Below are positions 1 to 8,268 of a stretch of DNA of 64,000 nt, piece after piece. The notes under the pieces are model-generated. The model was not told the DNA's origin, ran no database searches, and saw only the letters and a list, made by a program, of their open reading frames with translations. A program made the position numbers and the translations under genes. How positions within the stretch are numbered: position 1 is the stretch's first letter; every line of letters starts with the position of its first letter. The DNA is from Fimbriimonadaceae bacterium (GTDB taxonomy: Bacteria > Armatimonadota > Fimbriimonadia > Fimbriimonadales > Fimbriimonadaceae), in NCBI GenBank assembly GCA_026129685.1, contig JAHCHO010000005.1, positions 310,001 through 374,000 on the forward strand, given 5' to 3'.

Positions 1-1
1 C

Positions 2-49
2 CAGCACTTCTACTTCGGGCACGAAGCGATCCTGGACCCGCCCGACTAG
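2..49 (+). CDS. C-terminal tail of an unidentified protein (5' truncated by window edge)
   Basis: An open frame enters from the left edge and ends at the TAG at 47-49, encoding fifteen residues, QHFYFGHEAILDPPD. Too little remains to identify a family. The following stretch to the stop of the next gene at 307 (about 255 nt) contains no frame I can support on either strand and no obvious terminator hairpin. Confidence 0.45.
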   Translation, partial: QHFYFGHEAILDPPD

Positions 50-306
50 CACGGGGCGTGCCCGAAGTCCGACGCATTGGGAGCCCGCCGGTCGCCGGTT
101 TCGACCGCACCAGCGAACGCCTCAACGATGGACCGGGTTGCGGACTCGTCCCCGCATCGTGCACCGGGGCCATCGTCTGCGCCATCGGCGTCGTCCCTTA
201 GCGTTCCCGGCCTGGTCGCCGCCCGAATGGCAAGAGGTCGCGGCTATGATCATCGCCCGTGACGGAACGCCACCTCCGATCGGAAGCGGCCGTCCCCCGG
301 CGAACA

Positions 307-1071
307 TCAGTCGAGGTCGAACAACTCGTCGGTGGTGAAGTCCCCGTCCCGGTCGAGTTCGCCCAACCGATGGGGAAGGAACCAAGCCGCTTCGAATCCG
401 TAGCCGAACGAACCGCTTCGCATCTTGGGCGCGACCGCCCTCGCGTGCCCGTCCGCCCAGGCGACCAGTCCCTGCCCGCCGACGGTGCGGCCGTGGAAGC
501 TCGGAAAGGCGGAACTGGGAGGATCGAGGTAGGCGTTCCCCTCCAGAACCGGTGGGTCGAACGCCCAGTTGTTGATCCGGGCGGCGGTGCCGAAGACCAC
601 CGTCTCTGCCGGCGCCGCGACCTGTCCATAGGCCACCGGTCGCGGCACCTCCGTCCAGTCCGGCAGGTAGTCGCTCGGGCTCAGGTAGGCGTAGTTGTAG
701 CCGAAGCCCGTCAGGCCAAGGGCGGTCCGCATCGTCTGGGGGAAGGTCGGGTCGCCGGAGAGGGCCGCGCTCCTGGTGTAGCGGTACAGAAGGCCCTCCT
801 CGGGTCGGAGGAAGTGCCCATCCCACGAACCCCACCAGTAGAAGGTTCGGTCGGGCGCCTCGATCCGGGCGCGCAAGAGGGTGTCGTCGTAGTCGCCGTT
901 GTACAGCAGCCAGGCGAGCGAAATCTGCCGAAGGTTGGACAGGCTCGCCGACTTCTGGGCGCCGCTCTTGGCCTGGGCGAATACCGGGAACAGGATCGCC
1001 GCCAGAATGGCCAGGATCGCGACGACGACAAGCAACTCGATGAGCGTGAAGGCTCGTTTGGGGTTTGGCAT
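307..1071 (-). CDS. Prepilin-type (pseudopilin-like) protein with an H-Xn-DG C-terminal motif
   Basis: A 254-residue protein of the type IV pilin/type II secretion pseudopilin class. A short basic leader MPNPKRA is followed by [17 protein letters not shown], with the conserved Glu at +5 of the mature chain; prepilin peptidase should cut after Ala7 (Ala instead of the usual Gly). The helix continues into FPVFAQAK, a form common in Armatimonadota and Planctomycetes. Near the C-terminus [18 protein letters not shown] matches the H-Xn-DG signature of DUF1559-type prepilins. The tail contains [10 protein letters not shown], an EF-hand-like DxDxDxxxxE loop that could bind calcium. I chose ATG 1071 because GAGGT lies four bases upstream; an in-frame ATG at 1089 has no ribosome site. 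A cobalamin riboswitch lies directly upstream, which is unusual. The role of this pilin is unknown. Confidence 0.9.
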   Translation of the reverse strand: MPNPKRAFTLIELLVVVAILAILAAILFPVFAQAKSGAQKSASLSNLRQISLAWLLYNGDYDDTLLRARIEAPDRTFYWWGSWDGHFLRPEEGLLYRYTRSAALSGDPTFPQTMRTALGLTGFGYNYAYLSPSDYLPDWTEVPRPVAYGQVAAPAETVVFGTAARINNWAFDPPVLEGNAYLDPPSSAFPSFHGRTVGGQGLVAWADGHARAVAPKMRSGSFGYGFEAAWFLPHRLGELDRDGDFTTDELFDLD

Positions 1072-1101
1072 CGATACCTCGTGGGACATAGGAGGTCATC
1101 G
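1072..1101 (-). promoter_or_regulatory. Shine-Dalgarno-sequestering hairpin (putative riboswitch expression platform)
   Basis: On the minus strand CGATGACCTC (1101-1092) pairs with GAGGTATCG (1080-1072), giving nine base pairs with one bulged G and an 11-nt loop. The 3' arm contains the Shine-Dalgarno GAGGT and ends exactly at the ATG at 1071. This would block translation initiation and is a plausible output stage for the riboswitch upstream. How ligand binding would switch it is not visible by eye. Confidence 0.55.
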
Positions 1102-1119
1102 ACGAGCGGTCTTCCGAGA

Positions 1120-1141
1120 GCCCGAACGGCGCTGTTCGGGC
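1120..1141 (-). promoter_or_regulatory. GC-rich hairpin between riboswitch and prepilin gene
   Basis: The inverted repeat CCCGAAC / GTTCGGG (eight pairs with the flanking G-C) closes a 6-nt loop. It has no T-run after it on the minus strand, so it is not a classic intrinsic terminator. It may be part of the riboswitch expression platform. Confidence 0.4.
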
Positions 1142-1182
1142 GCTCCGTGGTCCTAATGCTCGTAGGTGACGGATCGGACGTA

Positions 1183-1318
1183 TCGCCGCGAGGCGGGCAT
1201 TCGGGCTCGGGCGGAGTCGCCCACACCGTTGCGGCACAGCGCCGGAATCGCACCGGCTTTCCCCGTGTTTCCGCGCCACGACGACGCGGACCTCACGACC
1301 TCCCGAGGTTACCGGCTG
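1183..1318 (-). promoter_or_regulatory. Cobalamin (B12) riboswitch
   Basis: Read on the minus strand, the conserved core is present in order: GGGGAA then CCGGTGCGATTCCGG (1264-1241), then GCTGTGCCGCAACGGT, then the B12 box AGCCCGAATGCCCGCC at 1207-1192, which fits the consensus AGYCMGRAKACCYGCC at all but one position. The 5' part carries GGTAACC as expected for the P2 side. Boundaries are approximate. The first gene downstream on the same strand is the prepilin gene at 1071. The element also lies within the apparent upstream extension of the divergent plus-strand reading frame, which supports the later start chosen for that gene. Confidence 0.88.
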
Positions 1319-1423
1319 TTGCCCCTACGGCGGGTCCTTGTCCCCGCCGCTGGCCGTCTCCACGGCCATCGTCTGGGCGTTCCGGCCCACGCCGGGAACC
1401 AACCCTGTGTATGGTGCATCGTC

Positions 1424-3412
1424 GTGCGTACCGTCGCCTTACTGGTCGCTTGTGCCCTTGCCGTTCCCGTCTTCGCGGACCACTCGCGCCGTCTTCCCGC
1501 GCAGAAGATCGCGACGCCCCCGACGATCGACGGCACGATCGGGGCCGAAGAATGGGCGGGCATCGCGCCCACGGCCGGCTTTGTGAACCAGAGCGACGAT
1601 TCCCCCGACCGGTACGGAACGACCGTCTGGGCCGCCTACGACGCCAAGGCCGTCTACCTCGCGTTCCGCCTCGATGATCCAGACCCCAAGGCGATTCGCC
1701 GCGTCGAGTACCGGAGGGGCGCCAACGTCGAGGGCGACGACATGGTCATGTTCGGGTTCAACCCGTTCCGGACGTTCCAGGAAGACGAGTTCACCGTCTT
1801 CCAGGTGGGCGCGGGCGGGGGCTTGGACGTCGACTGGGCGGGAGGCCGCGCCGCCAAGCGGGAGTGGCAGGGCGAATGGGACGCCAAAGTCCGGGTGACC
1901 GACAAAGGGTGGGAGGTCGAAGCGATCATTCCGTGGCGCGTCCTCCAACTGCCGCCCGCGGGCGTCCGCGACATCGAGATCAACTTCGCCCGGAGCGTGC
2001 CAAGGTCGCAGACGACCCTCCTCTGGTCGAACATCGGGTCCGACGATCGCTATGAGAAGAACGGGGTTTGGACGGGGGTCGAGATCCCGCAGTCGGGCGA
2101 GGCGAACACGATCCAAGTCCTGCCCTACCAGATTCTGGGAACGGGGAAGACGGACGGCACCGAGTTCAACACCGGCCTTGACGCGCGCTACCAGGCGGGC
2201 TCGCGCTTGACCGGTCTCATGAGCGTCAACCCGGACTTCAAGAACATCGAAAACGCCGTTCTTGGCCTTGAATACTCCCGCTTCGAGAGGCTGGCGGACG
2301 AGCGGAGGCCGTTCTTCGTCGAGGGAGGGGACTATCTTCAGTGGGGCGGCATGTCGGCGAAAATGTTCGCGCCGCAACGAATTCGGACGTTCGATGTGGG
2401 GGCGAAAGCGTTCGGCAAACTGGCCGACGACCAGACGTTCGGCGCGTTGGTCACCACCCGCTTCGATCGCGAAACGGCCTTGGCCGCCCGGTACGAGCGC
2501 ACCTTCAAGGCCGGCAACCTCGTCCGGTTCGGGGTCGCCCGGCTCGAGGACAAGGTCAGCGGGTTGCGCAACACCGCCGCCGGAATCGACGCCTTCGTTC
2601 AGGGCGAGCGCTGGGGCGGCGACGTGATCCTCGGCCACACGGACGACTCGACGCGGGGCCCGGGACGACGATTCGACGCCGACCTCACCTATCGTCAGCG
2701 CTACCTGAACGGCTACCTCGGATGGCAGGAGATATCCGGCGGTTTCCTCCCTCGGCTCGGCTTTGCCCCGCGCACCGGGTTTCGCGGCCTGAACGGCGGG
2801 CTGTTCTACGAACGGGAGTTCACGCAGGGCACCGTCTCCGAAGTGGACGCCGGGATCAACGTCTCGGACCTGAGGAACGAGAAGGGCGGCGGCGTGTTCC
2901 AGCGAATGGTCGAGTCCTTTCTGAGCGTGGGGACCCGCACCGGACCCCATATGTCCGCTTCCGTGACCCAGGCCGAGTACGCCAACGGCTTCGACCGCTT
3001 CTACTCGGCGGAGTTGACCTACCCCAACAACAGCCCGACCCGTCGCATCGAACTTGCGGCGACCGTCGGCACGGTGGGAGGCCGGAGGTTCGTGGCCTAC
3101 GGTCTGGGTGGCAACTACCGGTTCGCCAACCGTCTGACCTTTAGTTCGGGGCTCGAGTGGCAACGCATCGGGTCTGACCGAGAACACCAGTTTGTATTCA
3201 ACCTCGGCTACGAGATCGACAAGTATCGGTCCGTGTCGGGCCGGACGATCGTCCGGGACGGCGGGACGAACTGGTACCTTGCGTTCCGGCAGTCGGGCAA
3301 CCTTGGGGCCGAGTACTTCCTGATCGTCGGCGACCCGAACGCGAACGCGTTCCGGCGACGAATCGTCGCCAAGGTGGTGGTCCCGGTCGAGTTCGGCGGT
3401 CGGCGACGCTGA
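1424..3412 (+). CDS. CBM9-like / DUF5916 outer-membrane protein (paralogue 1)
   Basis: A 662-residue secreted protein. GTG 1424 gives the signal peptide VRTVALLVACALAVPVFA; the frame is open further upstream but that stretch is antisense to the riboswitch. After the signal comes a carbohydrate-binding-module-9-like domain (about residues 28-200; start IDGTIGAEEW, typical of the family), then a long region rich in alternating aromatic/polar strands matching DUF5916, including SVNPDFKNIENAVLGLEYSRF and FFVEGGDY. DUF5916 proteins are predicted outer-membrane beta-barrels with a periplasmic CBM9-like head; substrate is not known. A close paralogue lies at 26597, sharing the NPDF, ERLA, RPFF and VGDPNA motifs. 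It is transcribed divergently from the riboswitch-prepilin unit. Confidence 0.85.
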   Translation: MRTVALLVACALAVPVFADHSRRLPAQKIATPPTIDGTIGAEEWAGIAPTAGFVNQSDDSPDRYGTTVWAAYDAKAVYLAFRLDDPDPKAIRRVEYRRGANVEGDDMVMFGFNPFRTFQEDEFTVFQVGAGGGLDVDWAGGRAAKREWQGEWDAKVRVTDKGWEVEAIIPWRVLQLPPAGVRDIEINFARSVPRSQTTLLWSNIGSDDRYEKNGVWTGVEIPQSGEANTIQVLPYQILGTGKTDGTEFNTGLDARYQAGSRLTGLMSVNPDFKNIENAVLGLEYSRFERLADERRPFFVEGGDYLQWGGMSAKMFAPQRIRTFDVGAKAFGKLADDQTFGALVTTRFDRETALAARYERTFKAGNLVRFGVARLEDKVSGLRNTAAGIDAFVQGERWGGDVILGHTDDSTRGPGRRFDADLTYRQRYLNGYLGWQEISGGFLPRLGFAPRTGFRGLNGGLFYEREFTQGTVSEVDAGINVSDLRNEKGGGVFQRMVESFLSVGTRTGPHMSASVTQAEYANGFDRFYSAELTYPNNSPTRRIELAATVGTVGGRRFVAYGLGGNYRFANRLTFSSGLEWQRIGSDREHQFVFNLGYEIDKYRSVSGRTIVRDGGTNWYLAFRQSGNLGAEYFLIVGDPNANAFRRRIVAKVVVPVEFGGRRR

Positions 3413-3467
3413 GCCCGCGCCGGACTCACCGAGCGTGGGCGGACCCCAAGCGCCGGGGCCGTCCTGC

Positions 3468-3473
3468 TACAAT
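3468..3473 (+). promoter_or_regulatory. -10 box TACAAT of a probable leaderless transcript
   Basis: TACAAT ends nine bases before the ATG at 3483, so transcription should start at or within about three bases of the start codon. There is no Shine-Dalgarno and no clear -35 box. Confidence 0.55.
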
Positions 3474-3482
3474 CTTGTGCCA

Positions 3483-5084
3483 ATGAGCTTTGACGCTCGC
3501 CTCTCGACCGACCAGGTTCCCGTTGATCCCGGCGTTGCCACTCCGCTCGTGATCGTGGTCGACAACCGGTCGGACGACGCCCACCAGTTCGAGATTCAGG
3601 TCGAAGGAATCGATCTCGAATGGGTGGCGGTGCCGGTGCCGCTTTTCCGGGTCGGCGCCCAAGAGTCGCACACCGAAAAGGTCTTCATCAAGCCTCCGCG
3701 CATCTCCGAAAGCGTGGCGGGGAACTACCCGTTCGTGCTGAAGATTCGCTCCCTCGACAGCGGCGACACGCGCGCCATGCAGGGCGTGGTCACCGTGAAG
3801 CCGTTCCATCACATCAGCATGGAATTGAGCCCAAAGCGGGGCCGCGTCAGTTCGGTCGCGAAGTCCTGCCGGTTCACCCTGACGCTGATGAACCTGGGGA
3901 ACACCGACCACACTGTGCAGTTGATGGGTTCGGACCCGGAAAACCAGTGCGCGTTCGAGTTCGAAAGGGAGGGCGTGACCTTGACGGCGGGCCAACAAAC
4001 GACGATCGCGGTGGGCGTCTCTGCGACCAGCAGCCGCTTTTTGGCGAACCCCCGCCTGCACGGTTTCACGATCAGCGGACGCAGCCGGGAGGCGTCCGCC
4101 GTGGCCTGTTCGGCCCAGGGTCAACTCGAACAGCGAGCGATGGTCTCGCCCGGTTCGGCGGTCTTCGCGCTCGTCCTGGCGCTGCTCGTCGTGGGTTGGT
4201 GGATGATCTTCCCCAAGCCCCCCAAGGTCGAGTCGCTGATCTTGTCCTCGAAGGCGCTCGTCGAGGGTGAGAAGCTGACGGTTTCGTGGCGCGCGTCCCA
4301 GGCGGACAAGGTGGAGCTGTACCTGAACGACCGGCTCTTTTTCGCCGGAAAGGCGTCCGACCAATACGAAATGACGCCCACCGAGGGCGGCATCATCAAG
4401 GCCGTCGCCTACCGAGACGGCAAGCGGAGCCCCGAGGTCAGCGAGGCCTTCACCGTGAACCCGAAGGAGCGTGCGGACCCACCCCGGATCGAGTCGTTCG
4501 CCATCAGCCCCAAAGACGCTCTGGAGGGTGACACTCTCCTGGTCTCCTACCGCGTCGGTCCTTCGGTCAAGCGGCTGAACCTGGAGCCGGTCGGCGAAGA
4601 GCTCAGCGTCGCCGCGAACGAGCGGGAGATCGTCGCGAACCGGATCGGGGACATCAAGTACGTGCTGATCGCCGAGAACGCGGACGGAGTCCAGACCAAG
4701 CAAGAGTTCTCTGTGAAGGTGCGGGCGCGTCCGGTGCCGCCCTTGGCGAAGATCCTGAAGTTCGAAGCGGAACCGATGGTGGTGGATCCCGCGCTTGGCC
4801 GCGTGACGCTGCGCTGGGAGGTCGAAGGGGCCGAGAAGGTCGAACTCGATACGGGTGCCGGCACCGAACTCGTGGCCAAGACGGGCGAGCGCGAGGTGAC
4901 GGGGATCGGCCAAGAAACGAAGTTCCGGCTGGTCGTGACCGACGCGAACGGAGTCGTCGTGGATCGGGTGCTCACCGTCGCCGTCGGCTCGCCCGATTCG
5001 CCGCCGCCGTCGGCGGCCTCCGGGCCTTCGCGTCCGGACACCCGCCCGGCGATGGACGTGTCCGGCGTGGGTGGTCGGCGCTGA
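3483..5084 (+). CDS. Membrane-anchored protein with cytoplasmic-type N-terminus and Ig-like repeats
   Basis: A 533-residue protein without a signal peptide. The first ~215 residues look like two beta-sandwich modules (NPDNF-like COG1470-type pattern: VDNRSDDAHQFEIQVEG, then LMNLGNTDHTVQLMG). A single transmembrane helix follows at about residues 226-243 (AVFALVLALLVVGWWMIF). After it come three repeats of about 90 residues, starting KVESLILSSKALVEGEKLTV, RIESFAISPKDALEGDTLLV and AKILKFEAEPMVVDPALGRV. The tail is Pro/Ser-rich. No enzyme motif is visible; a scaffold or adhesion role is possible but unproven. Its TGA overlaps the purH ATG by one base (TGATG), so translation of the two is coupled. 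Confidence 0.8.
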   Translation: MSFDARLSTDQVPVDPGVATPLVIVVDNRSDDAHQFEIQVEGIDLEWVAVPVPLFRVGAQESHTEKVFIKPPRISESVAGNYPFVLKIRSLDSGDTRAMQGVVTVKPFHHISMELSPKRGRVSSVAKSCRFTLTLMNLGNTDHTVQLMGSDPENQCAFEFEREGVTLTAGQQTTIAVGVSATSSRFLANPRLHGFTISGRSREASAVACSAQGQLEQRAMVSPGSAVFALVLALLVVGWWMIFPKPPKVESLILSSKALVEGEKLTVSWRASQADKVELYLNDRLFFAGKASDQYEMTPTEGGIIKAVAYRDGKRSPEVSEAFTVNPKERADPPRIESFAISPKDALEGDTLLVSYRVGPSVKRLNLEPVGEELSVAANEREIVANRIGDIKYVLIAENADGVQTKQEFSVKVRARPVPPLAKILKFEAEPMVVDPALGRVTLRWEVEGAEKVELDTGAGTELVAKTGEREVTGIGQETKFRLVVTDANGVVVDRVLTVAVGSPDSPPPSAASGPSRPDTRPAMDVSGVGGRR

Positions 5085-6619
5085 TGGAGCGGTGGGCGCT
5101 CCTTTCGGTCACCGACAAGTCGGGCCTCGTGGATTTCGCCCGTGGACTCGTGGCCATGGGCTTCCGACTCTTGAGCACCGGCGGAACCGCGCGCGCGTTG
5201 CGCGAAAGCGGCTTCGCCGTGCGGGACGTGGCCGAGCACACCGGGTTTCCTGAGATGCTCGACGGACGCATCAAAACGCTCCACCCCAAGGTTCACGGTG
5301 GATTGCTCGGGGTTTGGGGTCGGCCGGATCACCGGGCGGCGATGGAGTCGGTCGGACTCGAGCCGATCGCTCTCCTGTGCGTCAACCTGTACGCGTTCGA
5401 GCGGACGGTGCGATCCGGGGCGGCCTTCGAGGAGTGCGTCGAGGCGATCGACATCGGCGGGCCGGCGATGATCCGCGCCGCCGCCAAGAATCACGAAACG
5501 GTCACCGTGGTGGTGGACCCGAGCGATTACGCGGAGGTCCTGGGGTCTCTCGACGGCGGCGCCTCGTCGGAACATCGCCGTCGTCTCGCCGCCAAGGCGT
5601 TTCGGCACACGGCGTACTACGATTCGATGGTCGCGAGGTACCTGACCGACCAAGCGGGGGACGAGTTCGGCACGGAAACGCTGACCCTGGGCTACCGCCG
5701 GGGAGCGGTTCTGCGGTACGGCGAAAACCCCCACCAGGCCGGGGCCCTGTACCAAGACCCGTTCGGGCCGCCCGGCATCGCGTCGGCGCACCAAATCTGG
5801 GGGAAGGAACTCAGCTACAACAACCTTCTGGACGGCGACGCGGCCTGGGAGACGGCCTGCGACCTGCCCGAAGGGTCGTGCGTAGTGGTCAAGCACGGGA
5901 ATCCCTGTGGGGCAGGGATCGGGGCGACCGCCGGTGAGAGCTATCGCCTCGCCCGGGAAGGCGACCCGGTGTCGGCCTTCGGAGGAATCGCCGCCTTCAA
6001 CGGGCCGATCGACGAGGCCGCCGCCCTCGCGATGGCCGAAAAGGGCAACTTCCTCGAGGTCGTGATGGGAACCGAGTTCTCGCCCCGCGCGGTGGAGGTC
6101 TTCCAAAGCCGCTCGGGATGGGGCCAGAACGTTCGCCTGCTCGAAACGCCGCGCTCACCCGCGTGTTCTTCGCTCACCGTTCGCACCATTCGAGGCGGCT
6201 GGGTCGTGCAGGATTCGGACGAGGAACCGGACTCGGAGTGGCGGGTGGTGACGCGTCGCCGGCCGGATGCCGAAGAAGAGCGCGCCCTGAGATTCCTTTG
6301 GACGATCGCCCGACACGTCAAGTCGAACGCCATCGTGGTCGGAACGTCGAACCAACTCCTCGGCGTCGGGGCCGGACAGATGAACCGGGTGCGCTCGGTG
6401 CGCCTGGCCTTGGAGCAAGCAGGGGAACGGGCCGCCGAATGCGCGCTCGCCAGCGACGCGTTCTTCCCGTTCCCGGATTCGATCGAGGAGGCGGCAAGGG
6501 CGGGCATCGGCGCCATCGTCCAACCGGGCGGAAGCAAAAAGGACGAGGACGTGATCGCCGCCGCCGACCGGGAGGGCCTGGCGATGGCGTTCACCGGTGT
6601 GCGACACTTCCGGCATTGA
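5084..6619 (+). CDS. purH: Bifunctional AICAR formyltransferase / IMP cyclohydrolase
   Basis: This cytoplasmic enzyme catalyses the last two steps of de novo purine synthesis (AICAR to FAICAR to IMP). At 511 residues it has the usual length. The N-terminal MGS-like cyclohydrolase domain is clear (SVTDKSGLVDFARGL, LLSTGGTARAL, FPEMLDGRIKTLHPKVHGGL). The formyltransferase domain carries KHGNPCGAG at about residue 270, with the Lys-His pair used in catalysis, and ends VQPGGSKKDEDVIAAAD ... FTGVRHFRH as in the family. The start overlaps the stop of the preceding membrane protein gene. No other purine gene is in the window. Confidence 0.97.
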   Translation: MERWALLSVTDKSGLVDFARGLVAMGFRLLSTGGTARALRESGFAVRDVAEHTGFPEMLDGRIKTLHPKVHGGLLGVWGRPDHRAAMESVGLEPIALLCVNLYAFERTVRSGAAFEECVEAIDIGGPAMIRAAAKNHETVTVVVDPSDYAEVLGSLDGGASSEHRRRLAAKAFRHTAYYDSMVARYLTDQAGDEFGTETLTLGYRRGAVLRYGENPHQAGALYQDPFGPPGIASAHQIWGKELSYNNLLDGDAAWETACDLPEGSCVVVKHGNPCGAGIGATAGESYRLAREGDPVSAFGGIAAFNGPIDEAAALAMAEKGNFLEVVMGTEFSPRAVEVFQSRSGWGQNVRLLETPRSPACSSLTVRTIRGGWVVQDSDEEPDSEWRVVTRRRPDAEEERALRFLWTIARHVKSNAIVVGTSNQLLGVGAGQMNRVRSVRLALEQAGERAAECALASDAFFPFPDSIEEAARAGIGAIVQPGGSKKDEDVIAAADREGLAMAFTGVRHFRH

Positions 6620-6673
6620 CGTAACGTACCGAGCGGTTCTCGTCGTCAAAAGGCGAGAGAGAGGATTTAGACT

Positions 6674-7087
6674 GTGAACGATCGACAACTCAACTGGATC
6701 GTGGCCGGGTCGGCGATGCTCGTTTTCGCCATTGCCGCGGTCGTGATGTTCTTCACCAAACCGACGGTTTCGAAGCCGGCCGCGCCCACGGCGGTGCCCG
6801 TGGCGGCGGTCGCCGAGCCGGCGGCCGTGGTTTCGATGGCGAACGCGCTCCCTGGCGCAAGCGCTTCCTCCCCCGGCGGTATCGGCGGCATGGGCGGTGG
6901 CCCGATGCGCGGTCGTGGCGGCGCGATGGGGGTCGCCGGTGGCGGCGGCGGCATGAGCGTGTCGGCCAGCGGCGCAGCGAGCGTGGCGGGCGGCCGGTCC
7001 TCCGGTCCCCCGGCGGTCGGCGGAATGGCCGGTGCCGGCGGCATGGGCGGTCCTTCGGGCGGTCCGATCCTCGGCAGCGACAAGTAA
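6674..7087 (+). CDS. Small single-pass membrane protein with Gly/Ala/Ser-rich tail
   Basis: A 137-residue protein of no recognised family. GTG 6674 follows the purine-rich ribosome site GAGAGAGG. Residues 7-27 (NWIVAGSAMLVFAIAAVVMFF) form one transmembrane helix; the rest is low-complexity Ala/Pro then Gly/Met-rich sequence with several GGMGG-type runs. Low complexity alone could arise by chance in GC-rich DNA, but the N-terminal anchor, ribosome site and position in a plus-strand series support a real gene. Confidence 0.65.
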   Translation: MNDRQLNWIVAGSAMLVFAIAAVVMFFTKPTVSKPAAPTAVPVAAVAEPAAVVSMANALPGASASSPGGIGGMGGGPMRGRGGAMGVAGGGGGMSVSASGAASVAGGRSSGPPAVGGMAGAGGMGGPSGGPILGSDK

Positions 7088-7191
7088 TCGCCGATCCGGG
7101 CGTTGCGGCATCGGGGCGGTCCGTCAGCACCGCCCCGAGCGCGTTTGGGGCGCCCGCCGTGCCGATCCTGTCGGATCGGTCAAACTGAGCC

Positions 7192-8265
7192 ATGCGATCC
7201 GAATCCCTCGATTTCTTCAAAGAGATCGTCAACACTCCCTCTCCCTCCGGCTACGAAGAGCGCGCGGCCGAGGTCTACCGCGCCTACACCGGGTCGTTCG
7301 CCGACAAACTCCACACCGACGTCCACGGAAACGTGTGGGCGATCGCGAACCCCGACGCCCAGATGAAGGTGATGCTGGCCGGGCACATGGACGAGATCGG
7401 GTTCATCGTCCACTACATCAGCGACGATGGATTGCTGTACTTCCTGGGGATCGGAGGCCACGACAGCGCGATCCCGATCGGGCAGCGGGTCTGGATCCAC
7501 GGGAAGGAGCGCGTGCCGGGGGTGATCGGTCGAAAGGCGATCCACCTCCTCGATGAGGACGAGCGCAAGAAGAAACCGCAACTGCACGACCTCTGGATCG
7601 ACATCGGCGCGACGACGCGGGCCGAGGTCGAGGCCGTGCTCTCGATCGGCGACGTGGTCACCTACCAGGTGGAATACCAGCCCTTGCTCGGCGACCGCGC
7701 GACCGCGCGCGGGTTCGACAACAAGATGGGCTCGTTCATCGTCGCGGAAGCGCTTCGGCTTCTGCGGCAGGACGGGGGCCTTCACCCGGAAGTCGGGGTC
7801 TACGCGGTGGCGACCGTGCAAGAGGAGATCGGCTTGCGCGGCGCCCGAACCTCCGCCTACGGGATCGGGGCCCAAGCGGGCCTGGCGGTGGACGTGAACC
7901 ACGCGACCGACTACCCGACCGTCGCCAAGTCGCGACACGGCCAACTGGACATCGGCAAGGGACCTTCGGTCATGCGGGGTGCGAACGCGAATCCGGTGGT
8001 GTTTCGTATGATCTGCGACGCCTGCCGCCAAGACGGGATTCCGTACCAGGTGGACGTCGCGGCCGGCGGCACGGGCACCGACGGCAACGCCATGCAACTC
8101 AATCAAGCGGGCATGGCGGTCGGCATCGTCGGGGTGCCTCTGCGTTACATGCACACGCCCTGCGAACTGCTGAGCCTGGTGGACGTCGAGAACTGCGCCC
8201 GGCTGATGGCGGCGTTCTGTCGCCTTGTTCGCCCGGACACCGACTTCACCCCGCGACTCGCCTGA
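7192..8265 (+). CDS. M42 family metallo-aminopeptidase
   Basis: A 357-residue cytoplasmic zinc-dependent aminopeptidase or endoglucanase-like M42 protein, forming large tetrahedral complexes in characterised relatives. The family's metal and catalytic motifs are all present in order: AGHMDEIGF (His and Asp ligands), RGFDNKMG (Asp ligand), VATVQEEIGLRGA (catalytic Glu and Glu ligand), VDVNHATD, AGGTGTDGNAMQ and RYMHTPCEL (last His ligand). Length is normal. It probably trims peptides from protein turnover. The stop is three bases from the stop of the convergent gene at 8269. Confidence 0.93.
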   Translation: MRSESLDFFKEIVNTPSPSGYEERAAEVYRAYTGSFADKLHTDVHGNVWAIANPDAQMKVMLAGHMDEIGFIVHYISDDGLLYFLGIGGHDSAIPIGQRVWIHGKERVPGVIGRKAIHLLDEDERKKKPQLHDLWIDIGATTRAEVEAVLSIGDVVTYQVEYQPLLGDRATARGFDNKMGSFIVAEALRLLRQDGGLHPEVGVYAVATVQEEIGLRGARTSAYGIGAQAGLAVDVNHATDYPTVAKSRHGQLDIGKGPSVMRGANANPVVFRMICDACRQDGIPYQVDVAAGGTGTDGNAMQLNQAGMAVGIVGVPLRYMHTPCELLSLVDVENCARLMAAFCRLVRPDTDFTPRLA

Positions 8266-8268
8266 CCG

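Noticed and set aside
1120-1141. Intrinsic terminator for the riboswitch
   Set aside because: The hairpin is strong but there is no T-run after it on the minus strand; the SD-sequestering hairpin nearer the start is a better expression platform.
1166-1423. N-terminal extension of the DUF5916 protein
   Set aside because: The extension is antisense to the cobalamin riboswitch, has no signal-peptide logic, and the GTG at 1424 starts a clear signal peptide.
1439-3187. A 582-codon minus-strand frame opposite the DUF5916 gene
   Set aside because: Composition is that of a codon shadow; the plus-strand protein has a signal peptide, family motifs and a paralogue.
3426-6106. Two long minus-strand frames opposite the Ig-repeat gene and purH
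   Set aside because: They lie antisense to a conserved enzyme and have no recognisable motif.
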